Assembly: GCF_001048695.1 (NCBI RefSeq)
Contig: NZ_CVRB01000001.1
Span: forward strand, 1,116,001-1,180,000
Source: Neobacillus massiliamazoniensis
GTDB taxonomy: Bacteria > Bacillota > Bacilli > Bacillales > Cytobacillaceae
Direction of reading: 5' to 3'
Length of the DNA stretch: 64,000 bases
Part shown: one piece after another, positions 8,210-15,828 of the stretch
Layout of the letters: each line of letters starts with the position of its first letter
How positions within the stretch are numbered: the stretch's first letter is position 1
Translations under genes and position numbers: made by a program
Notes under the pieces: model-generated
The model's input: only the letters and a program-made list of their open reading frames with translations
Told to the model about the DNA's origin: nothing
Database searches by the model: none

Positions 8210-9415
8210 ATGAGATTGTTGAAAAGAAATTTAATCGTTTGTTGGTTTGGCATGTTTATAACAAGTGTAGGAATGAGCCAGCTTGGACCAATATTACCAC
8301 TCTATATAAAGCATCTTGGTGTTCACAGCTCAGCTTTAATTGATCAATTTTCAGGAATTGCTTTTGGTATTACTTTTATTATTTCAGCTGTTTTCTCACC
8401 AATTTGGGGTAAAGCTGCTGACAAATATGGACGAAAGCCAATGCTTTTACGGGCCAGCCTTGGTATGGCAGTAGTTGTATGTTGCATGGGTTTTGTACAA
8501 AATGTATATGAACTGGTCGGGTTAAGATTATTGCAGGGTGTTATCACTGGTTATAGTACAGCTTGTACTACATTGATCGCAACTCAGACGGATAAGGAAC
8601 ACGCTGGATGGGCTTTAGGGACACTTTCAACAGCAAGTATTTCAGGTTCTTTGCTTGGACCAATGATTGGCGGTTTTATTGGAGAGAACTTTGGTTTACA
8701 AAATGTATTTTTTATAACAGGTGCGATGCTGCTGATTACTTTTATTACAACTGCTTTATTTGTAAAGGAATCTTTTACCCGTCAAGATAAAAAGGTGCTT
8801 CGTATTAAGGAAATATGGAGTAGTATTCCAGACAAAGATTTAACTATTATCATGACTGTGACCTTTTTTGTAATCACTCTAGCATTATATTCTGTAGAGC
8901 CAATCATAACAGTATATATTACTGAATTATCTCATAATACTAGTCATGTTGCTCTATTAGCCGGAATGGCATTCTCAGCCTCTGGATTGGCAAGTATCAT
9001 TGCCGCACCAAGATTGGGGAAAATTTCTGATAAAATTGGGGCGCAGAAAGTTATCTTAGTAACACTTATTGTGTCAGGATTACTTTTTATACCACAAGCC
9101 TTTGTAAAAAATCCTTGGCAGTTAATGGTGCTTCGCTTTTTATTAGGACTTGCAACAGCAGGACTGATTCCTTCCGTTAATACCTTAATTAAAAGAATTA
9201 CACCAGATGCTCTTACAGGTAGGGTTTTTGGCTATACCATGTCGGCAGCGTACTTAGGCACATTTGCAGGTTCCATTTTAGGTGGACAAGTCGCAGCCTA
9301 TTTGGGGATCAGATATGTATTTTTTATAACAAGTGGATTGTTACTGATAAATGCAGTTTGGGTTTATTTTAAAGTTTATAAAAGACTTAGTTTAAAGGAA
9401 GTAGAATCTGTTTAA
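8210..9415 (+). CDS. MFS efflux transporter, DHA1 multidrug family
   Basis: A 401-residue, about 12-helix major facilitator. Motif A between TM2 and TM3 is GKAADKYGRKP. The antiporter motif C appears as SGSLLGPMIGGFIG in TM5, which marks a drug:H+ antiporter. The second-half motif A copy is GKISDKIG. The start chosen is ATG 8210 (MRLLKRN) with AAAGGA 11 nt upstream; a longer TTG frame from 8168 would overlap the promoter. It is regulated, by inference, by the divergent TetR. Related transporters are MdtG- and TetA-like; substrate specificity is not readable. Confidence 0.9.
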   Translation: MRLLKRNLIVCWFGMFITSVGMSQLGPILPLYIKHLGVHSSALIDQFSGIAFGITFIISAVFSPIWGKAADKYGRKPMLLRASLGMAVVVCCMGFVQNVYELVGLRLLQGVITGYSTACTTLIATQTDKEHAGWALGTLSTASISGSLLGPMIGGFIGENFGLQNVFFITGAMLLITFITTALFVKESFTRQDKKVLRIKEIWSSIPDKDLTIIMTVTFFVITLALYSVEPIITVYITELSHNTSHVALLAGMAFSASGLASIIAAPRLGKISDKIGAQKVILVTLIVSGLLFIPQAFVKNPWQLMVLRFLLGLATAGLIPSVNTLIKRITPDALTGRVFGYTMSAAYLGTFAGSILGGQVAAYLGIRYVFFITSGLLLINAVWVYFKVYKRLSLKEVESV

Positions 9416-9422
9416 AAATCTT

Positions 9423-9640
9423 TACTGTCGTATAGGGTGCCAATACTGTCGGATAAGCAAGCGTTACTGTCGTATAGGGTGCCATTACTGTCGGATAAGG
9501 GCTTTACTGTCGGATAAGCAGTCGTTACTGTCGAATAAGGTGCCAATACTGTCGGATAAGCAGTCGTTACTGTCGAATAAGGTGCCATTACTATCGGATT
9601 AACAGTCGTTACTGTCGAATAAGGTGCTAAAACTGTCGGA
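9423..9640. repeat. ~21-bp tandem array, ACTGTCGGATAAG family
   Basis: Eleven copies of ACTGTCG(G/A/T)ATA-type words spaced mostly 20-21 bp, alternating with GCCATT/GCAGTCGT spacers. They fill the space between the converging MFS and EamA genes. A minus-strand open frame over this region has a repeated composition and no RBS, so it is not called. Confidence 0.85.
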
Positions 9641-9664
9641 AAGGAAGGGGATATCCCTTCCTTT
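9640..9664. terminator. possible bidirectional terminator hairpin
   Basis: A perfect 10-bp stem AAAGGAAGGG/CCCTTCCTTT with a 5-nt loop between converging genes. No long T tract follows on either strand, so termination is only inferred. Confidence 0.4.
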
Positions 9665-9673
9665 AAAAAAAGT

Positions 9674-10594
9674 CTATCCTTTTTCATTGTATCTAGTCCT
9701 TACACCAAAATAATTTGTCCCAATGACTCCTATAATAATGAAAATTGCTCCAACTAGGTGGTATAGATGAAACTCCTCCTTCAAAAAAATGACGCCTGCT
9801 AAAATGGTGATGAGTGTCGCAAAATTACTAAAAACACTCATTTTAGATGCCTCTATTTTTGATAAGGCATAGTTGGAAAGATAGGAGGTGCATAAAGACG
9901 AAAGTACACCTAAATATAAAATAGCAAACACAAAATCTAGGTGCCCAAAAGGCAGCATAAATTGATGGACTGTTCCATTCAGCAAATGATTTGTCAGTGC
10001 TAATCCATTAAATGCAATAAACCCAAACAAAGACATGATATATGTGATAGTGAATAACGAATAGCGTTGAGTCAGCTTTCTGGCAAATACGTTGTAAAGT
10101 GAGGCTGTAAGGGCTGAAAGTATGATTAAACCACTTCCTAGTATACTAGTATTTTTATCCCCAACCCCGTCCATGAACATAATATACATCACACCTAGTA
10201 CTGATAAGCCAATCGTTATTTTTTGCCCAAGTGTAGATGTTTCTTTTAAGAAGATACTTGCAAAAATTAACGTAAAAATAGGGACAGTTGCTTGAATGAT
10301 CCCAGCTTCAGAAGATGATGTATCCACTAGCCCAAATACTTGAAAAGCAAAAAAGAGTGTCGGATATAAAATGGCTAATAGGGCGATCCTCAGTACATCC
10401 TTCTTTGTTACTTTGATTGATTCTCTTTTAACCATCCATAACACTGTAGCAGCGATCCATGCAATGGTAAACCGATAAGCTAATGTATCTAGTGGTGTCG
10501 CCACTGTTAATGCCACTTTGACAAACATAAATGACAGTCCGATAATAAATGCATAGACAATTGCTGCAATATAAGCCTTTTTTCTTTCAATCAA
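9674..10594 (-). CDS. EamA/DMT-family transporter
   Basis: A 306-residue membrane protein with about ten helices in two EamA repeats. The second ends in the typical IFLKEEFHLYHLVGAIFIIIG-type sequence (KEE before TM10); the first repeat has FLKETSTLGQ. These are exporters of amino acids or metabolites. The start chosen is TTG at 10594, nine nt after GAGGAA on the minus strand. A GTG at 10603 in the same frame would sit on the RBS. It is divergent from a MocR-type regulator, a pairing known from Bacillus ydfC-ydfD and ycxC-ycxD, so regulation by that protein is likely. Confidence 0.88.
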   Translation of the reverse strand: MIERKKAYIAAIVYAFIIGLSFMFVKVALTVATPLDTLAYRFTIAWIAATVLWMVKRESIKVTKKDVLRIALLAILYPTLFFAFQVFGLVDTSSSEAGIIQATVPIFTLIFASIFLKETSTLGQKITIGLSVLGVMYIMFMDGVGDKNTSILGSGLIILSALTASLYNVFARKLTQRYSLFTITYIMSLFGFIAFNGLALTNHLLNGTVHQFMLPFGHLDFVFAILYLGVLSSLCTSYLSNYALSKIEASKMSVFSNFATLITILAGVIFLKEEFHLYHLVGAIFIIIGVIGTNYFGVRTRYNEKG

Positions 10595-10618
10595 ATCGAT
10601 CACTTCCTCTATATTTAT

Positions 10619-10692
10619 CCGGCCGGTAAAATTATGATAAGAGAAAGTAGTAATTTACACGATATAAAAAATGAACACCTGTACCGGTACAG
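10619..10692. promoter_or_regulatory. candidate MocR operators between eamA and mocR
   Basis: Two palindromes lie in the divergent interval: CCGGCCGG at 10619-10626 and the 14-bp perfect CTGTACCGGTACAG at 10679-10692, just before the MocR gene RBS. Both contain a CCGG core. G+C-rich palindromes stand out in this AT-rich interval. Confidence 0.5.
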
Positions 10693-10713
10693 ATGTTTGG
10701 AGGGAGGAATAAT

Positions 10714-12051
10714 ATGCTCAAGTATGAATCTATTTATCAATCACTTTTTCAGCAAATTCAAACTGGAGTTCTACCATCAGGTGCAAAATTACCTTCCATT
10801 CGAAATTTATCCCAGCAATATTCTTGTAGTAAAAGCACGATATTGGCCGCTCTAGAAAGATTGGAGGAGCAACACATTATTTATGTCTTACCAAAAAGCG
10901 GCTATTATGTTGTGGAAAATCAAGTTTTCAAAACTCCATCATTTACTGATAGCATTGACTTTGCCACATCATCTCCAACATGGCACGCATTTCCTTATAA
11001 AGACTTTCAACATTGTATTAATAAAGCAATTGATACATATCAAGAAGACTTATTTCGCTATGGCACGCCAAAAGGTTTGCCCTTACTTATTACAGAAGCT
11101 AAAAAACTCTTGGAATCCTATCAAGTATTCACTCATTTCGAACAGATCTTCATCACTTCAGGTGTTCAACAGGCGCTTTCTTTGCTAAGTATTATGCCGT
11201 TTCCAAATAATCGTTCTACCATTTTAGTGGAACAACCAAGCTATCACTTATATATGGATTTGCTAAAAACATATGGACTACCAGCAGTAGGTATTCAACG
11301 TACAGCGAAAGGGATAGATCTAAATAAACTAGAACAAATATTCCAAGAAAAAGATATTAAATTTTTTTATACGATGCCTCGCTTTCACAATCCTTTAGGT
11401 TCTTCATATAGCAAAAAGGAAAAAGCGGCTATTTTACAGTTAGCCGACAAATATAATGTATTTATTATAGAAGATGATTATTTAGCGGATTTTGAATACA
11501 ATCCAAAGAACGATCCTCTTTTTGCAAAGGATCTCCACGAAAAAGTCATCTATTTAAAAAGCTTTTCAAAAATAATGTTTCCGGGGTTAAGAGTGGGTCT
11601 AGCGGTTCTTCCACATACGATCATTAATACCTTTCAAAAATTCAAAATGACTGCCGATATCGACAGCTCTATGATTTCACAAGCCGCATTATATCTCTAT
11701 TTGAAAAATGGTATGTTTGAACGTAATAAAATGAGAGTCAGCAACATCTATCATGCACGCGCGAAAATCCTCCATCAATCAATACAGGATCATTTATCTA
11801 TGTACGAATCATCCTCAGAAATGGTTATGCACGGTCATATTGTGTTGCCTAAGCAAGTGAATATGAAATCATTTATTCATCATTTGCATGAAAAGGATGT
11901 ATATCTGGATTCAGTTGAAAGAAATTATTTAGATGACTTTTACCATGAACGGATTTTGAAGTTGAATGTTTCACATGTTGCCGACCATCGAATTGAAGAA
12001 GGAATTAAGGGAATTGCAAGCGAATTAAAAAATCCTCAAAATTACTTTTAA
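10714..12051 (+). CDS. MocR-type regulator (GntR wHTH fused to aminotransferase domain)
   Basis: A 445-residue protein. Residues 1-70 form a GntR winged helix (LPSGAKLPSIRNLSQQYS then SKSTILAALERLEEQ). The rest is a fold-type I aminotransferase domain; the PLP lysine lies in LKSFSKIMFPGLRVG and the conserved Asp in FIIEDDYLADF. Such fusions sense PLP or an amino-acid aldimine and control neighbouring transporters or enzymes. The start chosen is ATG 10714, with GGAGGGAGGA upstream; an earlier ATG at 10693 overlaps the palindrome. It is divergent from the EamA exporter. Confidence 0.92.
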   Translation: MLKYESIYQSLFQQIQTGVLPSGAKLPSIRNLSQQYSCSKSTILAALERLEEQHIIYVLPKSGYYVVENQVFKTPSFTDSIDFATSSPTWHAFPYKDFQHCINKAIDTYQEDLFRYGTPKGLPLLITEAKKLLESYQVFTHFEQIFITSGVQQALSLLSIMPFPNNRSTILVEQPSYHLYMDLLKTYGLPAVGIQRTAKGIDLNKLEQIFQEKDIKFFYTMPRFHNPLGSSYSKKEKAAILQLADKYNVFIIEDDYLADFEYNPKNDPLFAKDLHEKVIYLKSFSKIMFPGLRVGLAVLPHTIINTFQKFKMTADIDSSMISQAALYLYLKNGMFERNKMRVSNIYHARAKILHQSIQDHLSMYESSSEMVMHGHIVLPKQVNMKSFIHHLHEKDVYLDSVERNYLDDFYHERILKLNVSHVADHRIEEGIKGIASELKNPQNYF

Positions 12052-12065
12052 TAAATTAAACAAGA

Positions 12066-12101
12066 AAACGCTTGGGGTGCAGTTCACTTCCCCAAGCGTT
12101 T
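12066..12101 (+). terminator. terminator of mocR
   Basis: A perfect 12-bp stem AAACGCTTGGGG/CCCCAAGCGTTT with a 12-nt loop, followed by a T-rich tract up to 12116. Confidence 0.85.
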
Positions 12102-12143
12102 CTGATTTGCTTTTTTAAATGTGATTCAGGGCTAAATCAATCA

Positions 12144-12764
12144 TTATTTATTAGCGTTGATCTTTTGTTGTAATTGCTGATTAGAACTTTGTAATTGTTG
12201 ATCTAATTTTTGTAATGCAGAGTTGATTGCTGCTGTGTCTTTCTTTTGAACGGCTGCTTTTAATTCTTGATAGACACCACTTTTGCCTTGCTCTTTTCCT
12301 TTATCCTTGCTTTGCTCTTTACCATGTTCTTTTCCGAATATTGCTTGTAATTGCTGATGTGCTTGTTGTTTTGTTATTTTTCCGTCTTTTAATTGTTGTT
12401 TTATCGAATCAATTTCTTGTTTATGTGCTTGGTAAAATGCTTGTCGTTGCGCTTTCTCTTGGCCCTCTTTCTTTTGGATGCCTGGAGTTTGACGCAATTG
12501 CTTCATTAAACTTTCACGAGTCGCAAGATCTTTTGTAAATTGATCTTTTAATTGAGGAGTAGCATATTGATTAATAATATTTGTAAGACCTTTTTGCCCT
12601 TCTCCTTTTTCCCATTTATGATGAGTTCCTTTATGGTCCTCTTTTTCCATAGATGTGGATTGGCTGGATGTATTGGCTGTAGGTTTAACTATCGCAGTCC
12701 CTACAGCTGGTACTAATAATGATGCTGCTATAATAGGTGCAATCAAGCTTGATCTTACTTTCAT
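12144..12764 (-). CDS. secreted Gln/Lys-rich protein of unknown function
   Basis: A 206-residue protein with a Sec signal peptide (MKVRSSLIAPIIAASLLVPA, likely cut after residues 22-25). The mature part is very hydrophilic, rich in Gln and Lys with stretches such as KEHGKEQSKDKGKEQGK, and predicted mostly helical and coiled. I recognise no enzyme motif. An LTxxQ/CpxP-like helical hairpin is conceivable from EIDSIKQQLKDGKITKQQAH, but unproven. The RBS AGGAGGCATTACA precedes the ATG. Two identical 14-bp direct repeats (12807, 12851) lie upstream. Confidence 0.75.
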   Translation of the reverse strand: MKVRSSLIAPIIAASLLVPAVGTAIVKPTANTSSQSTSMEKEDHKGTHHKWEKGEGQKGLTNIINQYATPQLKDQFTKDLATRESLMKQLRQTPGIQKKEGQEKAQRQAFYQAHKQEIDSIKQQLKDGKITKQQAHQQLQAIFGKEHGKEQSKDKGKEQGKSGVYQELKAAVQKKDTAAINSALQKLDQQLQSSNQQLQQKINANK

Positions 12765-12806
12765 TGTAATGCCTCCTAAATTGTAATGGTGTTACATTTG
12801 TGATTA

Positions 12807-12864
12807 TCGGACATGTTCCTTAACTATTACTTAAGGTAATTATTTTTTTCTCGGACATGTTCCT
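12807..12864. promoter_or_regulatory. two 14-bp direct repeats upstream of the secreted protein gene
   Basis: TCGGACATGTTCCT occurs at 12807-12820 and again at 12851-12864, exactly 44 bp apart (about four helical turns). A partial copy, TTTCGGACATCATG, lies near 13028. The core ACATGT is palindromic. It may be a regulator site for the gene at 12144; the protein that would bind is unknown. Confidence 0.35.
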
Positions 12865-12959
12865 GAATTATTTAAGCAAATTAAGGGATTTTATTGGGTG
12901 AAAGGATTATAATTGACATAAATAATCCTTTACCCCGTACCGTATAACTGGCTTAATAA

Positions 12960-13073
12960 TTAATACGAAGTGAATCAGTTAGCGAACTTGCTGAAAAGGG
13001 TGTTGTCATTAAAAAAACAAAATCATTTTCGGACATCATGAGTTTGGTCACAAAAATAGATTTATATTCCTGA
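12960..13073 (+). other. possible C-terminal coding remnant
   Basis: Between a TAA at 12957 and a TGA at 13071 one plus-strand frame reads LIRSESVSELAEKGVVIKK and continues for 18 more residues with protein-like composition. There is no start or RBS. It may be the tail of a lost gene, and the 52-bp repeat array begins at its stop codon. I do not recognise the family. Confidence 0.25.
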
Positions 13074-13375
13074 AATCAGGAAAAATTTTTCGGGAAACAA
13101 GAAGCCTTCTACATTCCCGAAATCAGGAAAAATTCAATATTTGGGGAAACAAGAAGCCCTCTACATTCCCGAAATCAGACAAAATTCAATAATTCGGGAA
13201 ACAAGAAGCCTTCTATATTCCCGAAATCAGGCAACATTCAATATTTTGGGAAACTAGAAGCCCTCTACATTCCCGAAATCAGTCAACATTCAATATTTGG
13301 GGAAACTAAAAGCCCTCTACGTTCCCGAAATCAGTCAAAAATCAATTTTTCGGGAAACAAAAAAGCCTTCTACGA
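13072..13375. repeat. 52-bp tandem array, TCCCGAAATCAGG family (array 1)
   Basis: GAAATCAG recurs at 13072, 13119, 13171, 13223, 13275 and 13327, so the period is 52 bp after the first unit. Each unit has TTCCCGAAATCAG, then TTCAATATTT, GGGAAAC(A/T)A and AGCC(T/C)TCTAC. TCCCGAAA and TTTCGGGA are complementary and could pair within a unit. The same family is found at 24721-25030. Confidence 0.85.
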
Positions 13376-13427
13376 TTATTGAAACTTGATTGAAGAGAAA
13401 TAACAAAAATAAAAAGGAGGTTTTAGT

Positions 13428-13628
13428 GTGGTCATACAATCTAATATGTCTCCTAAAGCCATAGTTGAAGTGTGGAAAAATACAGCACCCATTTTTGAGA
13501 AATTTAATGTGCCGCTTTCTGAAAAGGCATTGGAAACTCTTTTTGAGACAGATACTCTTACTAAACTTCTTGTTGAATTAAATTCTGTTGTTGGAAGTTC
13601 CTCTGTTACGTGTATAGAAGGTGGCTGA
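13428..13628 (+). CDS. small conserved-looking protein, unknown function
   Basis: A 66-residue protein with GTG start and RBS AAAAAGGAGG seven nt upstream. It reads as helical (MSPKAIVEVWKNTAPIFEKF then LSEKALETLFETDTLTKLL) and ends SSSVTCIEGG with a lone cysteine. The pattern VxxxWxxTAPIFxKFxV resembles the short N-terminal helical domain (DUF542-like) of the RIC/ScdA iron-sulphur repair proteins, but without the CCGG motif, so this is only a suggestion. It stands alone, followed at a distance by the terminator 13744-13784. Confidence 0.6.
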   Translation: MVIQSNMSPKAIVEVWKNTAPIFEKFNVPLSEKALETLFETDTLTKLLVELNSVVGSSSVTCIEGG

Positions 13629-13743
13629 CAAATGCCATCAAAGAAGGAGTAGGTTACTCCTATAAAAGTATCAGGTAGCATTTCTTAAAGTTGTTGAAGT
13701 TATTGTATAAAAAGACTTAAATCCAGGTATGGATATTTCCATT

Positions 13744-13784
13744 AAAAAACCAAAAACATCATTCGGTGTTTTTGGTTTTTTTTT
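13744..13784 (+). terminator. rho-independent terminator
   Basis: AAAAAACCAAAAACA pairs with TGTTTTTGGTTTTTT over an 8-nt loop and ends in a long T run. It ends the transcript of the small gene at 13428. Confidence 0.85.
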
Positions 13785-13885
13785 ACTTGGGGAAAACGCT
13801 TGAAAAGATAATGTTATAATGTTACATTATTACCTCGGTACCAAAATAACAATTGTTATATTTTTTGATAAAAGGAAGGTAAATT

Positions 13886-14173
13886 ATGAAACAACAAAAC
13901 GATCAAATGAGTGGGAAAGATCAAAATATTAAAGTTGAGCGCGTGCAAACTGGAATGAGAATGGAAAAAAGAATGGTAAAAGTATTAAAAGCGATGGCAG
14001 AGTATCATGATATTCCACTAGGAGTTCTTATTGAAAGAATTGTTCTTCGTGCATTTGATAACAAGCTCGTTTTTAGCGAGGAGAGTCTTAAAAAGATTAA
14101 ATCAATAAAAGAAGTTTACGACATGAATTATGATTCAGAAACGAGTAATCGTTGGATCGATTCTGAACACTAG
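13886..14173 (+). CDS. ribbon-helix-helix-like DNA-binding protein
   Basis: A 95-residue protein. After a polar N-terminus, residues 18-60 read VERVQTGMRMEKRMVKVLKA then MAEYHDIPLGVLIERIVLRA. This is a basic beta-strand followed by two amphipathic helices, with the loop and LGVLIERIV helix typical of the CopG/Arc/MetJ fold. It is probably a small transcriptional regulator; the target is unknown and no toxin gene adjoins it. The RBS AAAGGAAGG lies seven to eight nt upstream. The gene stands alone and is closed by the terminator 14232-14263. Confidence 0.65.
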   Translation: MKQQNDQMSGKDQNIKVERVQTGMRMEKRMVKVLKAMAEYHDIPLGVLIERIVLRAFDNKLVFSEESLKKIKSIKEVYDMNYDSETSNRWIDSEH

Positions 14174-14231
14174 AATTTTTTTATTAAGTGATTTTAGCTT
14201 ATAAAATCTCATTTTAATTAGCATATGAAAT

Positions 14232-14263
14232 AACAGAGTGACAATATTTCTTGTCACTCTGTT
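14232..14263 (+). terminator. terminator of the RHH gene
   Basis: A perfect 13-bp stem AACAGAGTGACAA/TTGTCACTCTGTT with a 6-nt loop. The T tract is weak. Confidence 0.75.
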
Positions 14264-14306
14264 AATTAAAAACTCTTCTTATAATGGAAATTTGGAATAA
14301 GTTAAA

Positions 14307-14494
14307 TTATATTTTTTCTGGGTTTTTAACTCTCATGGAGATAATATATCCACAACTAGAGCAAATATCAGCAATAATCTCTGAACCACTTCTTAGTATT
14401 TGCATGTCTATAGGATACATTCTGGCGTAACAATCTGTTTTCCTTGTTTAATTTCTTTAGAACCACATTCTGGACATATTTTTAACCTATCCAT
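14307..14494 (-). pseudogene. frameshifted small zinc-ribbon protein gene
   Basis: On the minus strand ATG 14494 opens MDRLKICPECGSKEIKQG and runs into a stop. A -1 frame change near 14427-14432 restores an open frame through YARMYPIDMQIL and ADICSSCGYIISM to TAA at 14307. Joined, the product is about 60 residues with two CxxC pairs (CPEC, CSSC), a typical zinc ribbon. A single missing base would explain the break. GGTGGGTG is a plausible RBS. A sequencing error is the alternative. Confidence 0.65.
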
Positions 14495-14717
14495 ATAATT
14501 ACACCCACCGCTATATAATTTACAACTCTCCTAACTTCAGCATTAATTCCTACTCTGTATACACTATACATATAATACCTCATTTTACTATATTTGGTAT
14601 AAAAAGTGTGTTATTCCTCATAAGTTGTTCGCTTCAGTTTCGTGAGCAAAGTTTTTTTATTGGAACTGATAACATAAGATTAAAATAATTAGATCAAAGA
14701 AATTAAGGAGGATCGTT

Positions 14718-15644
14718 ATGAAAGCAATTGTATGCACAAAATACGGTTCACCAGATGTTCTGGAACTCAAAGAGGTAGAAAAACCAATTCCGAAGGACAA
14801 TGAAATACTAGTAAAAGTTCATGCGACAACAGTCGTATCAGGAGACGTAAGAGTTCGGAGTCTAAATGGTCCTTTCTTGTTAACGATCGCCATGCGAATT
14901 TACTTGGGTCTGAGAAAACCGAGAAGATCAATACTGGGTGTAGAGTTAGCGGGGGAGATAGAGGAAATAGGGAAGAATGTAAAAAAATTTAAAAAAGGCG
15001 ACCAAGTTTTTGCTATGACTGGGATGAATTTCGGGGCTTATGCCGAGTACATCTGTTTACCTGAAGAAAGTCCAGTGGCAATAAAGCCTGCCAATGTGAC
15101 CTTTGAGGAAGCAGCTACCGTTTCTTTTGGGGGAACTACAGCACTTCATTTTTTTAGAAAAGGAAATATACAGGGCGGACAAAAAGTTCTTATCTATGGA
15201 GCTTCCGGTGCGGTAGGGACTTCCGCGGTCCAGCTTGCCAAATACTTTGGGACAGAAGTTACCGGGGTATGCAGTGCCGCAAATTTTGAATTGGTGAAAT
15301 CGCTGGGAGCCGATAAGGTAATTGATTATACGAAAGAGGATTTTACGAAAAGAGAAGAGCGTTATGATATCATCTTTGATGCAGTTGGGAAGATCTCGAA
15401 ATCAAAATGCAAGAAAGCACTAACTACGAACGGGACATACGTGTCAGTTGTAGGGCAGGGGATAGCAAAGATACTTACTGAAGATTTAATTTTCCTCAAA
15501 GAGCTTATTGAGACGGGAAAGATAAAATCGGTAATTGATAAAACCTTTCCACTGGAGCAAATTCGCGAGGCTCATAAATATGTAGAAAAAGGACACAAAA
15601 AGGGAAATGTAGCAATAACTGTGGTTCATAATGACAAAACCTAA
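14718..15644 (+). CDS. NAD(P)-dependent alcohol dehydrogenase/quinone oxidoreductase (MDR family)
   Basis: A 308-residue medium-chain reductase. The N-terminal GroES-like domain has [20 protein letters not shown]. The Rossmann part carries the cofactor loop [19 protein letters not shown] near residues 155-175. The cysteines that bind zinc in alcohol dehydrogenases are not present, which puts it in the zinc-independent quinone oxidoreductase (QOR) group. It reduces quinones or enals with NADPH. RBS AAGGAGG is well placed. The same reading frame continues 19 codons past its TAA (see 15645-15704). Confidence 0.9.
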   Translation: MKAIVCTKYGSPDVLELKEVEKPIPKDNEILVKVHATTVVSGDVRVRSLNGPFLLTIAMRIYLGLRKPRRSILGVELAGEIEEIGKNVKKFKKGDQVFAMTGMNFGAYAEYICLPEESPVAIKPANVTFEEAATVSFGGTTALHFFRKGNIQGGQKVLIYGASGAVGTSAVQLAKYFGTEVTGVCSAANFELVKSLGADKVIDYTKEDFTKREERYDIIFDAVGKISKSKCKKALTTNGTYVSVVGQGIAKILTEDLIFLKELIETGKIKSVIDKTFPLEQIREAHKYVEKGHKKGNVAITVVHNDKT

Positions 15645-15704
15645 CAAAGCGTTCGTGATGAACTAGGTGACAGAATCAAGCGTTTTGCTGAAACTGGAGA
15701 ATAA
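15645..15704 (+). other. in-frame open stretch after the oxidoreductase stop
   Basis: Directly after the TAA at 15642-15644, the same frame reads QSVRDELGDRIKRFAETGE and ends at TAA 15702-15704. The composition is protein-like, but there is no RBS or start. It could be a remnant of a neighbouring gene or a former C-terminal extension. Confidence 0.25.
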
Positions 15705-15716
15705 AAAAACTAAAAA

Positions 15717-15778
15717 AACCAAGAGAAAATACTCTTGGTTCAGACTGTAGAGAAGTTAATTTTCTCTACAATTTTTTT
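15717..15778 (+). terminator. double hairpin terminator
   Basis: Two stems follow each other: AACCAAGAG/CTCTTGGTT (15717-15740) and TGTAGAGAA/TTCTCTACA (15746-15770), the second followed by seven T residues. They end the oxidoreductase transcript. Confidence 0.85.
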
Positions 15779-15825
15779 GTCCAGCTCCTTGCCTCACGGG
15801 GCTGACCAAGGCGCTGGAGCTTTTC
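15779..15825. repeat. Bacillus-type intergenic palindromic element
   Basis: A G+C-rich imperfect inverted repeat starting GTCCAGCTCCTTGCC and ending AAGGCGCTGGAGC. Sequences of this kind with an AGCTCCAGCGCC end are common interspersed elements of Bacillus genomes. It abuts the stop codon of the CDF gene and may serve as its terminator. Confidence 0.5.
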
Positions 15826-15828
15826 ATA

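Noticed and set aside
9412..9687. Minus frame with repeated APYSTVTTAYPTVL units
   Set aside because: It lies wholly in the ACTGTCG repeat array and ends inside converging genes.
12807..12864. LexA (SOS) boxes
   Set aside because: The half-sites are two bases closer than in CGAACN4GTTCG and the outer bases do not match.
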